From NCBI GenBank assembly GCA_002504845.1, contig DATW01000032.1, positions 8,188-13,455 on the forward strand: DNA of 5,268 bases, read 5' to 3'. This document shows, in pieces, positions 4,744-5,268 of the stretch. The stretch's first letter is position 1. Each line of letters opens with the position of its first letter. The position numbers and the translations under genes were made by a program. The notes beneath the pieces are model-generated. The model made no database searches. It had not been told where the DNA came from and was given only the letters and a program-made list of their open reading frames with translations. This stretch comes from Euryarchaeota archaeon UBA250 (lineage in GTDB: Archaea; Thermoplasmatota; Poseidoniia; Poseidoniales; Thalassarchaeaceae).

Positions 4744-5268
4744 ATGGCCGAGACCATGTCTCCCAACTCTGAAGTCAAACCCCGGAGAATCCGGGGACTC
4801 CACCGCAGAAGGGTTCTTTTCGCCCTTTCTCGTTCTGATCTGACAGTAGCCCAGATATCTCGGCAGACAAGTCTTAGGATGCCGCATGTTTCTGCTGAGC
4901 TGAAACGTCTCAGAAATGAGGAAATGGTCAGTAGTACTGGCGACCCCGGAGCTCGCGGCTCCTCGATATATCTCACACAAAGGGGTAGAGAGGCGATAAT
5001 CTTGGATGAGGCCCACAGAGTTCAATCATGCACGCCGATTCCCTCGTCGAGTAACGCAGTATGTATGGTATCGCGTGATCGTGATCAACTTCTACTTGCC
5101 TCTACCCTGCCATTTGATCAGGCTTCAATAGCAATCCCTGATCGCCCTTTTTCTGGTACGGACTCCAGTGGAAGCGAAGGGGTCATCTGGACACTTGCCG
5201 AAGTAGAAAATAAAATTCGTCGATGGATCAATCCGCATACAGGAAAATTATGCGCTGAACCGAGTGCG
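4744..5268 (+). CDS. Winged-helix DNA-binding protein, probable transcriptional regulator (3' end cut by window edge)
   Basis: The frame is open for 175 codons to the right edge. After a basic leader (12-23, rich in Arg) comes a winged helix-turn-helix: a first helix (22-30, RRVLFALSR), LTVAQISRQTSL (33-44), a recognition helix MPHVSAELKRLRNE (46-59), and a wing EMVSSTGDPGARGSSIYLTQRG in two strands (60-81). The general form is that of MarR/ArsR/PadR-like archaeal regulators; I cannot assign a named family. The part after residue 100 (SSNAVCMVSRDRDQLLLAST, then a low-hydrophobicity linker) is not one I recognise and may be a sensor or interaction domain. ATG 4744 is the best start; GTG 4735 and TTG 4741 are also in frame after a stop at 4726. 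The sequence GTGGGTG ahead of it is a weak ribosome site. The gene is divergent from the small winged-helix gene and could act on the inverted repeats between them. Confidence 0.75.
   Translation, partial: MAETMSPNSEVKPRRIRGLHRRRVLFALSRSDLTVAQISRQTSLRMPHVSAELKRLRNEEMVSSTGDPGARGSSIYLTQRGREAIILDEAHRVQSCTPIPSSSNAVCMVSRDRDQLLLASTLPFDQASIAIPDRPFSGTDSSGSEGVIWTLAEVENKIRRWINPHTGKLCAEPSA

Overview
The window looks archaeal, most likely a mesophilic euryarchaeon of the marine Thermoplasmatota type (Marine Group II/Poseidoniales-like). This rests on a geranylgeranyl-reductase-like flavoprotein, short archaeal-style winged-helix proteins, GGAGGTG-type Shine-Dalgarno sites on some genes and almost no leader signal on others, and an AT-rich TATA-like block in front of a regulator. 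No rRNA or ribosomal protein is present to prove it, so the lineage call is an inference of moderate strength. Stop codons TGA and TAG are used normally.

Layout. Positions 1-1153 (minus strand) hold a nearly complete FAD-dependent oxidoreductase of the geranylgeranyl reductase superfamily, whose C-terminus runs off the left edge. A 58-bp divergent spacer (1154-1211) with two small inverted repeats separates it from a four-gene plus-strand block: moaE (1212-1631), moaC (1675-2124), a class II GlpX-type fructose-1,6-bisphosphatase (2156-3103) and a class I fructose-1,6-bisphosphate aldolase (3162-4169). Gaps in the block are 43, 31 and 58 bp, so it is probably one transcription unit. A small minus-strand winged-helix protein (4172-4432) converges on the aldolase gene with only two bases between the stop codons. 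Positions 4433-4743 hold no gene but contain two inverted repeats around TATA-like sequence. A plus-strand winged-helix regulator (4744-5268) runs off the right edge.

Function. MoaE and MoaC act at two steps of molybdenum/tungsten cofactor synthesis; MoaA, MoaD and MoeA are not in the window. The aldolase condenses the two triose phosphates to fructose-1,6-bisphosphate and GlpX dephosphorylates it, so the second half of the block is a compact gluconeogenic pair. I see no bifunctional archaeal FBP aldolase/phosphatase here; the block carries the two-enzyme arrangement usual in bacteria and eukaryotes. The most notable anomalies are a Gly-to-Cys change inside the metal/phosphate-binding DPxEGT motif of GlpX, and a classical glycolytic-type class I aldolase that lacks the C-terminal tyrosine tail. 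I found no CRISPR array, mobile element, tRNA or clearly new multi-gene system.
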